Source: Heligmosomoides polygyrus polygyrus
Taxonomy: Eukaryota; Nematoda; Chromadorea; Rhabditida; Heligmosomidae
DNA length: 64,000 nt
Assembly (NCBI GenBank): GCA_947396885.1
Contig: OX377201.1
Location: 61,406,623-61,470,622, forward strand
Direction of reading: 5' to 3'
The notes under the pieces were generated by a model, which was given only the letters and a program-made list of their open reading frames with translations, ran no database searches and had not been told where the DNA came from. This document shows positions 31,778 through 41,598 of this stretch, one piece after another. Each line of letters begins with the position of its first letter. Position 1 is the stretch's first letter. A program made the position numbers and the translations under genes.

Positions 31778-34392
31778 TTGTATGCAAACGTCAGATCTGT
31801 TTCAAGGAATAGACACTACATCAGCTTAGTTCTAGGCAAGCGTTTCGATATCTATGCATTCACAGAGACCTGGCTAAAGTCTTCCATCACCTCTTCCTCA
31901 CTTTTTGGTAATGATATGTCCGAGTACGAGATAATTAGATGTGACCGTGTTGCAAAACTGGAGAAGGGGTTGCAATTGTATGCAATCGTTGCCTAAGGGC
32001 ATCCGCTGTGCTGTCGAAGTCAGTTAAAAATGGGTTTGAGTTATTATGTCTTGAAGTTTTTAGTGGAAGACGGGTCTACGCCTGGTTCTTGTGTATCGAG
32101 CACCTCCCTGCGATAGGAGCTTGACTGACCACTTGTTTAATATTATTAGTGATCTAATTTCCAATGAACTGGAATCGATTGTACTGGGTGATTTTAACAT
32201 GCCTGACTTCTATTGTCCCGCTGAAAGGGCCGCTGACACGGGTGGAGCGGTAAGTTCATTGGGGTTACAAAACCTTGTTAACTCACACGGCCTCTTCTTC
32301 CTCGTTCGGGACAGTACTAGAAGCGATAACATCCTTGACCTTGTACTTGCCAGTAGGGCTGAGTTGGTAAATGGCCTAAGCGTAGGGGTTCCCATTGGAT
32401 CCAGTGATCACAATTCTATATCCTTTGTCATCGCTGGATTTAAGGGAGTCATTAAGCATAGCGCTCCTGTTTTTCGCAGATTGTACTCACATGCTGACTA
32501 TGACGCAATTCGCATTTCTCTGTCGCATGTTAGATGGATCGATTTATTGGAAAGTCAACCCGATGTCGATGGGAAATATGAGCTGTTCCTCATGGTGCTA
32601 CAGAAAGCTATCGATATTTTTGTTCCCACTAAGAGAGTTACGTCGGATGGGCCTGTCAACCTTCCAGCTTATCTGTACAAAATGGTAAACCATCGTGAAT
32701 GCCTATTCCATGAAGCTAAGCGTACTGCTAGTTGGGAAACTTTTGACAAGTATAACGCCGAATTTGACAAGAAACTTCGAAAGTTTAACAACTACTTAGA
32801 AGCTAAAGCTGTTGAGTCTGGTAGCCCTCGTAAGTTTTATAGGTTTCTCAGCTGTAGACTTCATGAGAGAAGAGGCGTCGGTTGTCTTAGAGGAGAGAAT
32901 ATGGATGCTGTTACTGATCATGCTAAGGCTGAATTGTTGGCTGAAGAATTCGCCAAGGTCTTTTTGAAAGATCATGGCATTCTGCCAGTGGAATCTCACC
33001 ACGAACATGCAGCTATGGAAAGCTTTCCATGGTTTGACAGTGCTATGCTTTTGCGTCTTCTCAAAGGTTGGCCACCCTCCTCCTCAGTTACTCCTGATGA
33101 GGTTCTTTTAGCTCCATTCAGCAGATTGCTGATGTCATTTGTGTTCCTTTGCCTTATATTTTCAATCAGTCTCTTATGCGTTCTCAGGTCCCAGCGCGCT
33201 GGAAGCACTCTTATGTTACTCCAGTTTTTAAAAAAGGTGATCTTTCTAAAGCAGAAAACTATAGACCAATTAGTATCACCTCAAACTTTTGCAGGCTCTT
33301 TGAGAAGGTTCTTAAGGAATACATACTGGAGTTTGCTTGCAAGCGTGGGATTCTATCTCCTGGACAGCATGAATTTATTAGAGGTCGATCAATTGAAACG
33401 AACCTTCTAGAATGTATCAATGACTGGGGTGAGGCTTTGGACAATAATTTGAGTTGTGATGTCATCTATTTCGATTTCGCTAAGGCCTTTGATCGTGTAT
33501 CGCACAGGAAACTTTTGTCTAAGCTGTCCATGCTCAAATTTCATCCCATTATAGTGAAATGGATTGGAGAGTTTTTAAGCAGCAGAACGAGTCCAAGTGC
33601 GTTTGGGGCAGTCCCTTTCTGGGGTCAAAGCCGTTCCAGCGGCGTGCCTCAAGGTGGTGTCTTATCACCAATCTTATTCAATCTTTACGCTGCTGATTTG
33701 CCTACAATCATAGAACCCACTGGGGTCAAGGTCAAGATGTACGCCGACGACATCAAGTTGTATAAGGTAATTGTAGATTCGCAGGATGTTGGAAGGCTTC
33801 AGGAGGCGGTAGATCTGCTAGTCCAGCGGAGTAAGAGGTGGCAGCTTCCGCTGCCCCGAGTAAAACTGTGTACATGTCGCTTCACCAGGGCCGTTCCTCA
33901 GTCTCTCAGGATCGTGAGTATCGTATTGACAATTTCCCTATCCAAGCGGTGAGTAGCGTCAAAGATCTTGGTTTCCACTATGACGCTAAAATGGTTTCTC
34001 TGAGCAGGTGTCCATTTGTTGCAGGCGTGCCCAGCATAGAACCTATCAGATTTTCAAAGGTCTGACTACCAGGAATAAGGCTGTTTTGGTAAGGGCTTAC
34101 AAGTCGTATGTGCGTCCGTTAGTGGAGTCCTCCACTACGGTCTTTTCCTCCAGTAGGAAAAACTTGATTAGCGCGCTGGAAAAGCTACAGAATAATTTTA
34201 CTCGCAAGGTGCTTATTCGTATTGGAGGTTTTTTGTACTCTAGGGCACCTAGAGCCTCGATAAGGAATAAATACCTAGGTCTCCATTCCCTGGCATCTCG
34301 TAGAAATATCTTTGACATTTGCATGGTCTATAAGTTACTCCACCAACCGCATCATAGGGAATCCAGTTTCTTTACAATGCGAGCTTCTCACA
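31778..34392 (+). pseudogene. CR1-like D ORF2: endonuclease-reverse transcriptase (upstream part)
   Basis: Endonuclease: YANVRSVSRNRHYISLVLG, FTETWLK, VLGDFNMPDFYCP, NILDLVLASRAELV and GSSDHNSISFV. The longest frame, 32091-33410 (439 codons), reaches the linker to the RT. After a shift, the frame 33149-33952 has NYRPISITSNFCRLFEKV, FDFAKAFDRVSH, SGVPQGGVLSPILF and the catalytic YADDIKLYK (about 33740). The thumb is spread over two more frames up to FFTMRASH at 34392, where RTE-A2 is inserted. At least three frameshifts. Confidence 0.85.
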
Positions 34393-34394
34393 CT

Positions 34395-34467
34395 GGTGGC
34401 GATCCGTTCCTCCACGTGGTGCCACTGGAAGCTGTTCGCCTCTGCGAGATAAGCTAATCACGGACAT
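34395..34467 (+). ncRNA. HDV-like ribozyme fold, 5' end of RTE-A2
   Basis: Same architecture as in A1. P1 is GGTGGCG (34395-34401) with TGCCACT (34420-34426). P4 is TTCGC (34435-34439) with GCGAG (34444-34448). The core GCTAA lies at about 34453-34457. P2 is reduced to TCCG/CGGA because two bases present in A1 are missing from its 5' strand, so this copy may be impaired. It starts two bases inside the TSD. Confidence 0.62.
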
Positions 34468-34752
34468 TCGAGTACAGGCGACAGGCCCTAGTGACAGGCC
34501 GGCCTATGGAGATCCCATGTCACATCACATGGTTGATGACGTTAAGTGAGAATCGAGATAATGCTACGGCGTCCGCGGGAGCCGACGCGCACTCGCAGAG
34601 CCCGGCGAGTGTGAGAAGTATGCGAGGGTCCCTGATGCGAGGACGGCATCGGGGGGAAACTGAGCTAGTCCGAAAGTCCCGTAACGTAGGCAAGACTACG
34701 CTGAATGTGTAGCTACGCTGAATGTGGGTACGTTGACGGGCCGTTCGCGTGA

Positions 34753-36975
34753 GTGGCAGAAGCACTGGAGCGAAGACGAATCGACTTATGTGCGGTAGAG
34801 GAGACGAGGTGGTCCTGTTGTAAGTCAAGGGACATAGGCCGAGGCTTTAAGGCCATTCTGTGCGGCAGTACCAGGACCACCAGCGGATTTGGTGTAATTG
34901 TCTCCGAACGTTTCCGAGACGCGATTATAAGCGTGGAACGTTTTAATGACCGCTTGATGAAGGTCGTAGTCGCTGCTCAACACCGTATGTATCATTTCTT
35001 CTCTGCATACGCTCCGCAGGCAGGCTGCTCTGAGAGAGCCAAGGATGAGTTTTGGACCCTGCTTGATGAAAAGACAGCAGAGGTACCGTCAGAAGACGCT
35101 GTCGTTATCGCAGGTGACCTCAACGGTCATGTGGGGACTGCGAAAGATGGTCGCAGCTGTCACGACGGTTTCGGATATGGAGCACGTAACGCTGATGGTG
35201 AGCGAATCCTTGAGTATGCGGACTCGCATAACCCCATCATCGCGAACACCGTATTTCGAAAGCGTGACTCCCATCTGGTGTCGTTCTATAGCGGGAGCAC
35301 CAAGACACAGATCGACTTCATCCTTGTGAAGCATCGCGATCGAAAGCTGGTTACAGATGCGAAGGTGGTGCCGTACGAGACTGTCGCCACACAGCACCGT
35401 CCGCTGATATGCACTCTTAAGTTCGCCCCTCCGAGGCTGAGGCATGTCGAGCGATGCGGTCCACGGAGAATCAAGTGGTGGCGATTGAAGGAAAACGCTG
35501 CAGCTTTTGTTTCTCGTATCCGGTTACCGACGGTGACAACCGTCGACGAAACATGGAAAGATGCAACCGATACGATTTTACAAGTTGCATGCTCTGAATT
35601 AGGCATGACTAAGCCTGGACGCCGCAAGATCGAGAAGCTGGCGTGGCTGTGGACTAACGAGGTAAGAGAAAAATCCGAAATAAGAAAAAAAATTATATCA
35701 CGCGTTCCTGCGCGACAAGACTGCAGACAAATGGCGTACCAGGAGGCGAAGAAAGCGGCAAAGAAGGCCGTAGCCGTTGCAAAAGCCGTCCATTATGATG
35801 ATCTCAGCGATAAACTCGAGACGCGCGATGGTGAACGACGTCTTTATCGACTTGCCAAGGCACGCCATCGTCAGGCCGAGGATACCGAGAAATTCTTGGG
35901 CATCAACGATGAGAATGGCCATCTACTGACGAACCGCAAGAGGGCTATGAAACGATGGCATGACTACTTCGAGAAAATTTCGACAGAACAGTTTGCCCAT
36001 CCGCCCATCCCTTGCGTCCCTCCTACGCACGGTCCGGTGCAGAAAATCACTGTGGAGGAGACGGAAGCGGCTTTGAAGAAGGTGAAGCGAGGCAAAGCAA
36101 CGGGCCCCGATGATATAGCTGCCGACCTATGGAAGTTGAGGTGCTGGAGTCCTGCTGAGTGGCTAACGAAGTTTTTCAACCAGGTTGTTACGGAAAAGAA
36201 GGTACCTGTTAGTTGGCAGGAAAACACGACGATCCCGATATGGAAGAAGAAGGGCAGTCCTGCGGACTGCACGAATTACCGTCCAATTCGCTTGCTCTCG
36301 CACAGCATGAAAATCTTCGAGCGAATTGTAGACGGACGTATTCGCGATATCGTCCAACTTTCCACCAATCAATGTGGCTTCGTAGCGGGCAGTGGCACCA
36401 TCGATGCCATACATGCTGCTCGTCTTCTGGTAGAGAGACATCGCGAAAAGCATAAACCGCTGCACATAGCTTTTCTCGACTTAGAGAAAGCATTTGATCG
36501 TGTTCCGCGTGAGGTTATATGGTACGCCTTACGACAACACGGTGTGCCCGAAGAGCTTATTGAGTGGGTGCGCATACTTTACTCTGGTCCAAAGAGTAGT
36601 GTGCGACCGCCAGCCGGCACATCGGCGGAGTTTCCTATCTCCTTTGGTGTTCACCAGGGCTCTGCGCCTTCCCCGCTCCTATTCATTGCCGTAATGGATG
36701 CCATTTCGAGAGACCTTCAGAAGCCTGCCCCCTGGACGCTGCTGTATGCAGATGACGTAACGCTTGCAAGCGAAGAGAATAGCGAACTCGAGCGACAAGC
36801 GCAAGCTTGGTACGACCGCTTGGCGATGTTCGAGCTCAAGCTAAACGTCAAAAAATCTGATTACTTGACGACAGACGTAAACGAAGCCGGGTCCATTGAG
36901 ATCAATGGCATTGCGCTAGTGCGAACGACAAACTTCAAGTGCTTGGATCTGCAATTGCGTCTGATGGTAGTCTGA
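34753..36975 (+). CDS. RTE-A2 endonuclease-reverse transcriptase (main open frame, 740 aa)
   Basis: Endonuclease (residues about 1-260): CAVEETRW, AGDLNGHVGTAKDG, TQIDFILVKHRDR and ATQHRPLI. A basic linker follows (KKAAKKAVAVAKAV, about 330-350). The RT spans about 440-740: GKATGPDDIAADLWK, TNYRPIRLLSHSMKIFERI, NQCGFVAGSGTIDAIH, AFLDLEKAFDRVPREV, GVHQGSAPSPLLF and the catalytic YADDVTLAS. The ATG at 34753 is not the true start: the endonuclease start TLNVGTLTGR lies just upstream, cut off by a single-base deletion. The frame ends at 36975 because one base is missing at NFKCL (A1 has NFKYLGS). Role in the family: nicking the target and reverse transcription at the nick. Probably not functional as it stands. 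Confidence 0.88.
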   Translation: MAEALERRRIDLCAVEETRWSCCKSRDIGRGFKAILCGSTRTTSGFGVIVSERFRDAIISVERFNDRLMKVVVAAQHRMYHFFSAYAPQAGCSERAKDEFWTLLDEKTAEVPSEDAVVIAGDLNGHVGTAKDGRSCHDGFGYGARNADGERILEYADSHNPIIANTVFRKRDSHLVSFYSGSTKTQIDFILVKHRDRKLVTDAKVVPYETVATQHRPLICTLKFAPPRLRHVERCGPRRIKWWRLKENAAAFVSRIRLPTVTTVDETWKDATDTILQVACSELGMTKPGRRKIEKLAWLWTNEVREKSEIRKKIISRVPARQDCRQMAYQEAKKAAKKAVAVAKAVHYDDLSDKLETRDGERRLYRLAKARHRQAEDTEKFLGINDENGHLLTNRKRAMKRWHDYFEKISTEQFAHPPIPCVPPTHGPVQKITVEETEAALKKVKRGKATGPDDIAADLWKLRCWSPAEWLTKFFNQVVTEKKVPVSWQENTTIPIWKKKGSPADCTNYRPIRLLSHSMKIFERIVDGRIRDIVQLSTNQCGFVAGSGTIDAIHAARLLVERHREKHKPLHIAFLDLEKAFDRVPREVIWYALRQHGVPEELIEWVRILYSGPKSSVRPPAGTSAEFPISFGVHQGSAPSPLLFIAVMDAISRDLQKPAPWTLLYADDVTLASEENSELERQAQAWYDRLAMFELKLNVKKSDYLTTDVNEAGSIEINGIALVRTTNFKCLDLQLRLMVV

Positions 36976-37024
36976 CGTTCGAGGTGAACTCGCGGGTGGC
37001 GCAGCGTGGTCCAAATGGCGCTCG

Positions 37025-37515
37025 ATGACAGGCGTTTTATGCGACAGGAAGATACCGGAACGCCTTAAATCGAAGACCTATAGAACCATCGTCCGACCAG
37101 TAGCGATATATGGAGCTGAGTGCTGGCCTGCAACCAAGGAGGTTGAGACTCGCCTCAGCGTAATGGAAACGAAAATGCTGCGATGGACGGCTGGTGTTAC
37201 GCGTCTGGACCTTATTCGCAACAATGAAATACGCCAGAGGTTTGGTGTCGCTCCAATTACTGACAAGTTACGTGAAGCTCGCCTTCGGTGGATGGCCACG
37301 TTCTTCGAGCTAGTGGTGACACTGTTAGGAAGATTGGCCTTAACATAGATGTGCCCGGAAAACGGCCTTAAGGGCGGCCGAAGCAGAGATGGCTTGATAC
37401 GTTGCATGTGGACCTAAAGGTTGCTGGTATCCATCCCGATCAAGCATTTGATCGCGTAAAGTGGCGTCACCACACCAGAATAGCGGACCCCGCCTCGAAG
37501 CGGGACAAACGCTGA
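37025..37515 (+). pseudogene. RTE-A2 C-terminal region
   Basis: Continues the protein after the shift: TYRTIVRPVAIYGAECW, MLRWTAGVTRLD, then a second shift near 37290 into VRKIGLNIDVPGK and DQAFDRVKWRHH, ending KRDKR at 37515. This region is shared by RTE proteins. Confidence 0.8.
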
Positions 37516-37542
37516 AGAAGAAGAAGAAGCGAGCTTCTCACA

Positions 37543-37945
37543 TTAAGGGAGAACAAGAAAAGATTTTTCTCTCCTGCCCTTGGAGCAGGTTCATAGTAAG
37601 CCTCTTCCCTCACAGGGCAGCAAGCGCTTATCTTAGGGTGACGAAGTGCATGCAATCCTTCTTTTCTCTGGGCTTAAGCGGTCAGTCCAAAAGTCGTTGC
37701 TGAGTTATGATGTTTAGGACTAAGGTGTTTTATATTTTTTCGACTCTGGGTTGGCGTTAAGTGCGCTGTATTGTGCTATTCTTGGCTGCAGATCTGACAC
37801 TTCATTTGATTTCTTGCTATGTTTTTTTTCGGTTTATCCCTAAGTTTGTTTTTTATGCTGCGTTTCGGTTGTTGTTGTACTGTTCTATTGTGTTTCTGTG
37901 TATCTAGCGGCCGCGCTTATCGCGTTCGTATTGAATAAATAAAAC
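37543..37945 (+). pseudogene. CR1-like D C-terminus and 3' UTR (after RTE-A2)
   Basis: Reads on from RASH with IKGEQEKIFLSCPWSRF and ends near SGQSKSRC (stop about 37701). Then a T-rich 3' UTR, the terminal hairpin at 37912-37924 and the TAAA tail. Confidence 0.75.
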
Positions 37946-38125
37946 AAATGTGGTATTCGCTGAATGACTCGTCGATCTAGGCGTGGTGACAGAGGACGCC
38001 CTCGATCCGAGTATACGGCGAAGCATCACTGGAGCAGCGACTTTGCGAATGAATGCGGCTAAATGCTCAGCTGAACGTAAGGAAAGAGGCAAATTTGGTC
38101 ACACCGCAGCTGATTACTCAGCGTA

Positions 38126-38131
38126 TTTATT
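38126..38131 (-). promoter_or_regulatory. polyadenylation signal AATAAA
   Basis: AATAAA on the minus strand, 35 nt past the stop codon of the candidate terminal exon (38167-38512), a typical distance for nematode 3' UTRs. Confidence 0.55.
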
Positions 38132-38166
38132 AGTAAGGGCGGTATAGAAGCAACAAAACATAGTTG

Positions 38167-38512
38167 CTAAATGGTGCTCGACACTTTCCACGTTCGCATA
38201 CTAGCGAAGGGAGCCGAATCGAATCTAGATGTCATGAAATCTGGTGAGTAATCCGCACGGTCATTGCTCGGTATCGTGTCGTATCGGAGTGCAGTGAGGT
38301 TCATCACCAGTGGATTGTAGTCACGCACTTGCGACAGTGAGAAGAGCACGATCACGCATAGGCAGATGTATTCCTTTATCGCCGTGGACGGAGAAACTGA
38401 AAAAAAAAACTGAAAACAATATGACGGATCGCTCATAATCGCCAGACCTAGTAGGGAATGGCCACAGTACGGACCAAGGAAAACGACCATTATGGCTGCA
38501 TTCCACATCATC
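38167..38512 (-). CDS. candidate host gene 3' end, two exons, membrane protein
   Basis: Minus strand. The upstream part reads AIMVVFLGPYCGHSLL and ends at an AG|GT donor (38448/38447). A 51-nt intron with a TTTTTTTTTCAG acceptor follows. The last exon (38396-38167) reads VSPSTAIKEYICLCVIVLF and continues hydrophilic to SSTI and a TAG stop, with AATAAA 35 nt on. The intron is in phase, rejoining G|TT as Val. Two hydrophobic stretches suggest membrane segments. A stop lies just upstream of ATGATG at 38511, so the first part is either a start codon or an exon entered at GCAG|CC (38496). The latter is phase-compatible with the exon at 47073-47190. I do not recognise the family. Confidence 0.45.
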
Positions 38513-38846
38513 GAAATTTAGATCCCGAATAACAGCTCCCCACCGCCGCCCTGAAAAAGTTGTTGGCGAAATTCCAATGCACGGTGATCGCGCCGACGGC
38601 GTAATCAGCCGGGCGGCCGGCCACTGACCAGGGAATGCCGTCAGCTTCCCATGGAACTTCGGGATGAGACCTATATCACGTGAAAGAGCTCGAGACGCTG
38701 ATCACAGATATGTAGACCAAATTTGCTAAATGGATCTCCTAAGCGAGTTATGGCCGGCGGAAGCCGCCGTGTCTTCCATGTGTTAGGCGCGCTCAATGGG
38801 CGCAGTATTGCGCGGTAATCAGGGGTTCGGCTATTAGCGCCATCAG

Positions 38847-38917
38847 CAGCGGCGGCGGCGTAGTGGTAGGGTGCTCGCTTCACAGGATTGAGGTCATTGG
38901 TTCGGTTCCCGTCGCTG
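38847..38917 (+). other. tRNA-like module in left arm of foldback 1
   Basis: A 71-nt unit with acceptor halves CAGCGGC (38847-38853) and GTCGCTG (38911-38917), a box A-like TAGTGGTAGGGTG (38861-38873) and a box B-like GGTTCGGTTCC (38899-38909). The T and D arms pair imperfectly, so it is not a working tRNA gene but could retain Pol III promoter function. The mirror copy is at 39913-39983. Confidence 0.5.
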
Positions 38918-39912
38918 ACGGCTTCGTTTGCATTTTGTAACTTATCTTCGACGAGGACCTATAATTCCATTATTAGCACATTTTTGAGCGAACGGCTGAT
39001 GGCGACTTGCATTTACTTTTATTTGAAGACGGAAACGTGTTTCAGGTAAAATGTTTTATTCATGACGTGAAGCAAGTCAAAAATCCAAAGCAAAGCAAAA
39101 ATAGAAAGTAAAAATGAAATCAAAAATCAACAAAACTTAATGAACATAATAAATAAAAAGTAAAGGCACTACTTAAAAGTTCTGACTCCACCGGCACGAC
39201 ATCGGTCGGAAAAAAATTGCGCTGAAACTTCGTCGAGGGGGGTTATTTGGGGTGCTGATCACGAATCTGACATCGGTTTTCAACGACTCGGTCGGAGACC
39301 ACCCATACCGTTACTACGACCGTTCGACCGAAGTTGTGTCTGTGGAGTCGGAACTTTTAACTGGTACCAAAGTAAGATAAAATCAAAAATCAACAAAACT
39401 TATCAAGATAATTAAACGTATTGAAAATGAACTACTTCTACACATATAAAAAATCGACTACAACCTCTGTTCGAACCTTCCTCAACACAGATGGAACAAC
39501 GGAAAAAAATGTGTAAAATGGTATGGGTGGTCTCCGACCGAGTCGTGAAAAACCGATGTCAGATTCGTGATCAGCACCCCAAGTAACCCCCCTCGACGAA
39601 GTTTCAGCGCAATTTTTTTTTCGACCGATGTCGTGCCGGTGGAGTCGGAACTTTTAAGTAGTGCCTTTACTTTTTATTTATTATGTTGTTTAAGTTTTGT
39701 TGATTTTTGATTTTATTTTCACTTTTTATTTTTGCTTTGTTTTGAATTCTTGACTTGCTTCACGTCATGAATAAAACATTTTACCTGAAACACGTTTCCG
39801 TCTTCAAATAGACGTAAATGCAAGTCGCCATCAGCCGTTCGCTCAAAAATGTGCTAAAAATGGAATTATAGGTCCTCGTCGAAGATAAGTTACAAATTGC
39901 AAAAAAAGCCGT

Positions 39913-39983
39913 CAGCGACGGGAACCGAACCAATGACCTCAATCCTGTGAAGCGAGCACCCTACCACTGCGCCCCCGCCGCTG
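39913..39983 (-). other. tRNA-like module in right arm of foldback 1
   Basis: Mirror of 38847-38917 on the minus strand with the same acceptor pairing and box B; it points towards the element centre, as its partner does. Confidence 0.5.
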
Positions 39984-40431
39984 CCGACGGCGCTAATAGC
40001 CGAACCGCTGGTTACCGCGCAATACTGCGTCCATTGAGTGCGCCTAACACATGGAAGACACGGCGGCTTCCGCCGGCCATAACTCGCTTAGGAAGTCCAT
40101 TTAGCAAATTTGGTCTACATATCTGTGATCAGCGTCTCAAGCTCTTTCACGTGATATAGGTCTCATCCCGAAGTTCCATGGGAAGCTGACGGCATTCCCG
40201 AGGTGAAGCAACCAGCGACTGGCAGCACCAGCCTGGTTGGTGTGGTGGGTATGGCAGGTGCATCGCGAGCGGGAATTCATATGTTCGGTGCTTGTGAAGC
40301 TTTGATTTGCATTGCTGTTGTTTTCATGCTGAGGTAATGTTCGCCATGAGAACTTTCCCAAGTAACTCAGAATTTTTTAGGCGTTGTTTATTTTCCTTAA
40401 ATATCAGTCTTTATTTATATCAGAATTAATT

Positions 40432-40997
40432 GCGAGGCATGCTTCTAGGCTGAAATTGCGTGTGGAATATAACTAGATAGACGAAAGACCTTCTGAGAGA
40501 ACCCTAATTGCTCAACCTTTTTTGAAAACGACATTATGGCCCTTGAGTGCGTAGAGCACGTTTCCAGTTTGAAATTGCACGATGAGTTTGATTTGATAGT
40601 CGGAGACCTCCGCAGAACACCTAAGTACTCTTGTTTTCTCGAAGCATTTCATGAGCGTTTCCTAACTCGCTAATTGGTGGAGGTGACATTGGTCATGCTG
40701 GTATATTGGCTGTGGGACGGGAAGTCAAAATGTCGCTAGAAGCCGCAAACGCATCAACGAGCAATTTGAAGTATTGTGTGATGAAGCTTATTCTCGGTGA
40801 ACATTAGATTTGACGAAGCACCTATTAAGTGTTCTTTGAAAATGTAGGATGTGTGCATTATAAAGTTTCATAGAAAAATAAACTACGAAATGCTAAAGAG
40901 ATGTCATGTTGAAGCTATGCTTTAAACTTCTGTTAAAAGTGCTTTCGTCTATCTAATTGGAATCCTCGTACAATTTTAGCCTGGAAGCATGCCTCGC
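40432..40997. mobile_element. MITE, 566 bp
   Basis: Terminal inverted repeats GCGAGGCATGCTTCTAGGCT (left) and, reversed, GCGAGGCATGCTTCCAGGCT (right). Similarity extends inward to the shared block AGATAGACGAAAG about 65 bp in. ATT flanks both ends. No coding capacity. Superfamily uncertain. Confidence 0.75.
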
Positions 40998-41027
40998 ATT
41001 TACTCCTTATATATGTGAATAATAGGG

Positions 41028-41300
41028 GCGCGTGTAGCGCAGTCGGAAGAGGCGTGATTGCCGCGTACACCCGATACTAGGTTCCTGGTTCTGATTTCCT
41101 GCCCAGGCCAACCAAGCCTTCCCTCCCTCCGGGGTCGGTGAATTGGTACCAGTCTTGTCTGGGAAGGATGAAGCGCTGACTTGTTCATCGGCTGGCCACC
41201 GCAAGTCATTGTATGGCCAAATACGCATTCGTGTCGCCTCCACGAAACCCTGTAGAAGTAGAATGCACTGGCGCATCCCAGAAGGGATTGAGTAACGCCG
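41028..41300 (+). mobile_element. SINE-1 copy
   Basis: Matches 11110-11403 closely from GGCGCGTGTAGCGCAGTCGG to the ATTGAGTAACGCC end. The TCCTTTA tail is replaced by an A-rich run, and no clear TSD was found. Confidence 0.8.
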
Positions 41301-41598
41301 AAAAAATGAAAAAATCGTTAGAAGTGTTATCGATGCAAGATTCTTTCCTTGTTCACTCGATAGAGCTCGAAGTTCTAATAAAGTAGATGGTAGGGTTCAA
41401 ATCAATCCGAATTTCTGGACTGCCACTGCAAGCCGTCTGAGACGCCTATCCCTCTATCGACTGTAATCACACCAAATCTGATCGATCTACGGGCTCGCGT
41501 AGTCGGTCAGATCACCATCGAATCCGCGCGAGGGCTGTCTTGGATCAGTGCGAAGAGGCGTATGTCACGCCGCGAGTCGACGTTAACTGGCTCCGCAT

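Larger units (their letters stand above)
34393..37528 (+). mobile_element. RTE-clade LINE, element A2 (full length), inside CR1-like D
   Basis: Complete copy of the A family, 3.14 kb, flanked by a perfect 14-bp TSD GCGAGCTTCTCACA (34379-34392, 37529-37542). The 5' end holds the HDV-like fold, the 3' end an (AAG)n tail after the stop at 37513-37515. High similarity to A1 throughout. It is the least damaged LINE in the window, but frameshifts near 34745, 36940 and 37290 still break its ORF. Confidence 0.93.
31405..37945 (+). mobile_element. CR1-like LINE element D, split by RTE-A2
   Basis: 5'-truncated inside ORF1: 31408-31600 reads FIDFLGVECNPF then NRLIKVVLPSAVFQR, matching the ORF1 C-terminal domain of element A. 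ORF2 follows, is interrupted at 34392 by RTE-A2, and resumes at 37543 with the last 50 or so residues. The 3' end has the hairpin CGCG-CTTAT-CGCG (37912-37924) and AATAAATAAA (about 37934-37943). The junction bases GCGAGCTTCTCACA (34379-34392, 37529-37542) are the RTE-A2 TSD and restore continuity when counted once. Confidence 0.85.
38628..40203. mobile_element. foldback element 1 (long inverted repeats)
   Basis: Two arms of about 683 bp (38628-39309 and 39520-40203) are near-perfect reverse complements around a spacer of about 210 bp. The termini read CCAGGGAATGCC (left) and, slightly altered, CCTCGGGAATGCC (right, reversed). The flanks share TGA (38625-38627, 40204-40206), a possible 3-bp TSD. 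No transposase is encoded. Each arm contains a 71-nt tRNA-like module. A shorter relative is at 43815-44747. Confidence 0.85.

Noticed and set aside
35089..36575. Minus-strand frames over RTE-A2 (up to 118 codons)
   Set aside because: Antisense shadows of the 740-codon RTE frame; the same shadows occur over RTE-A1.
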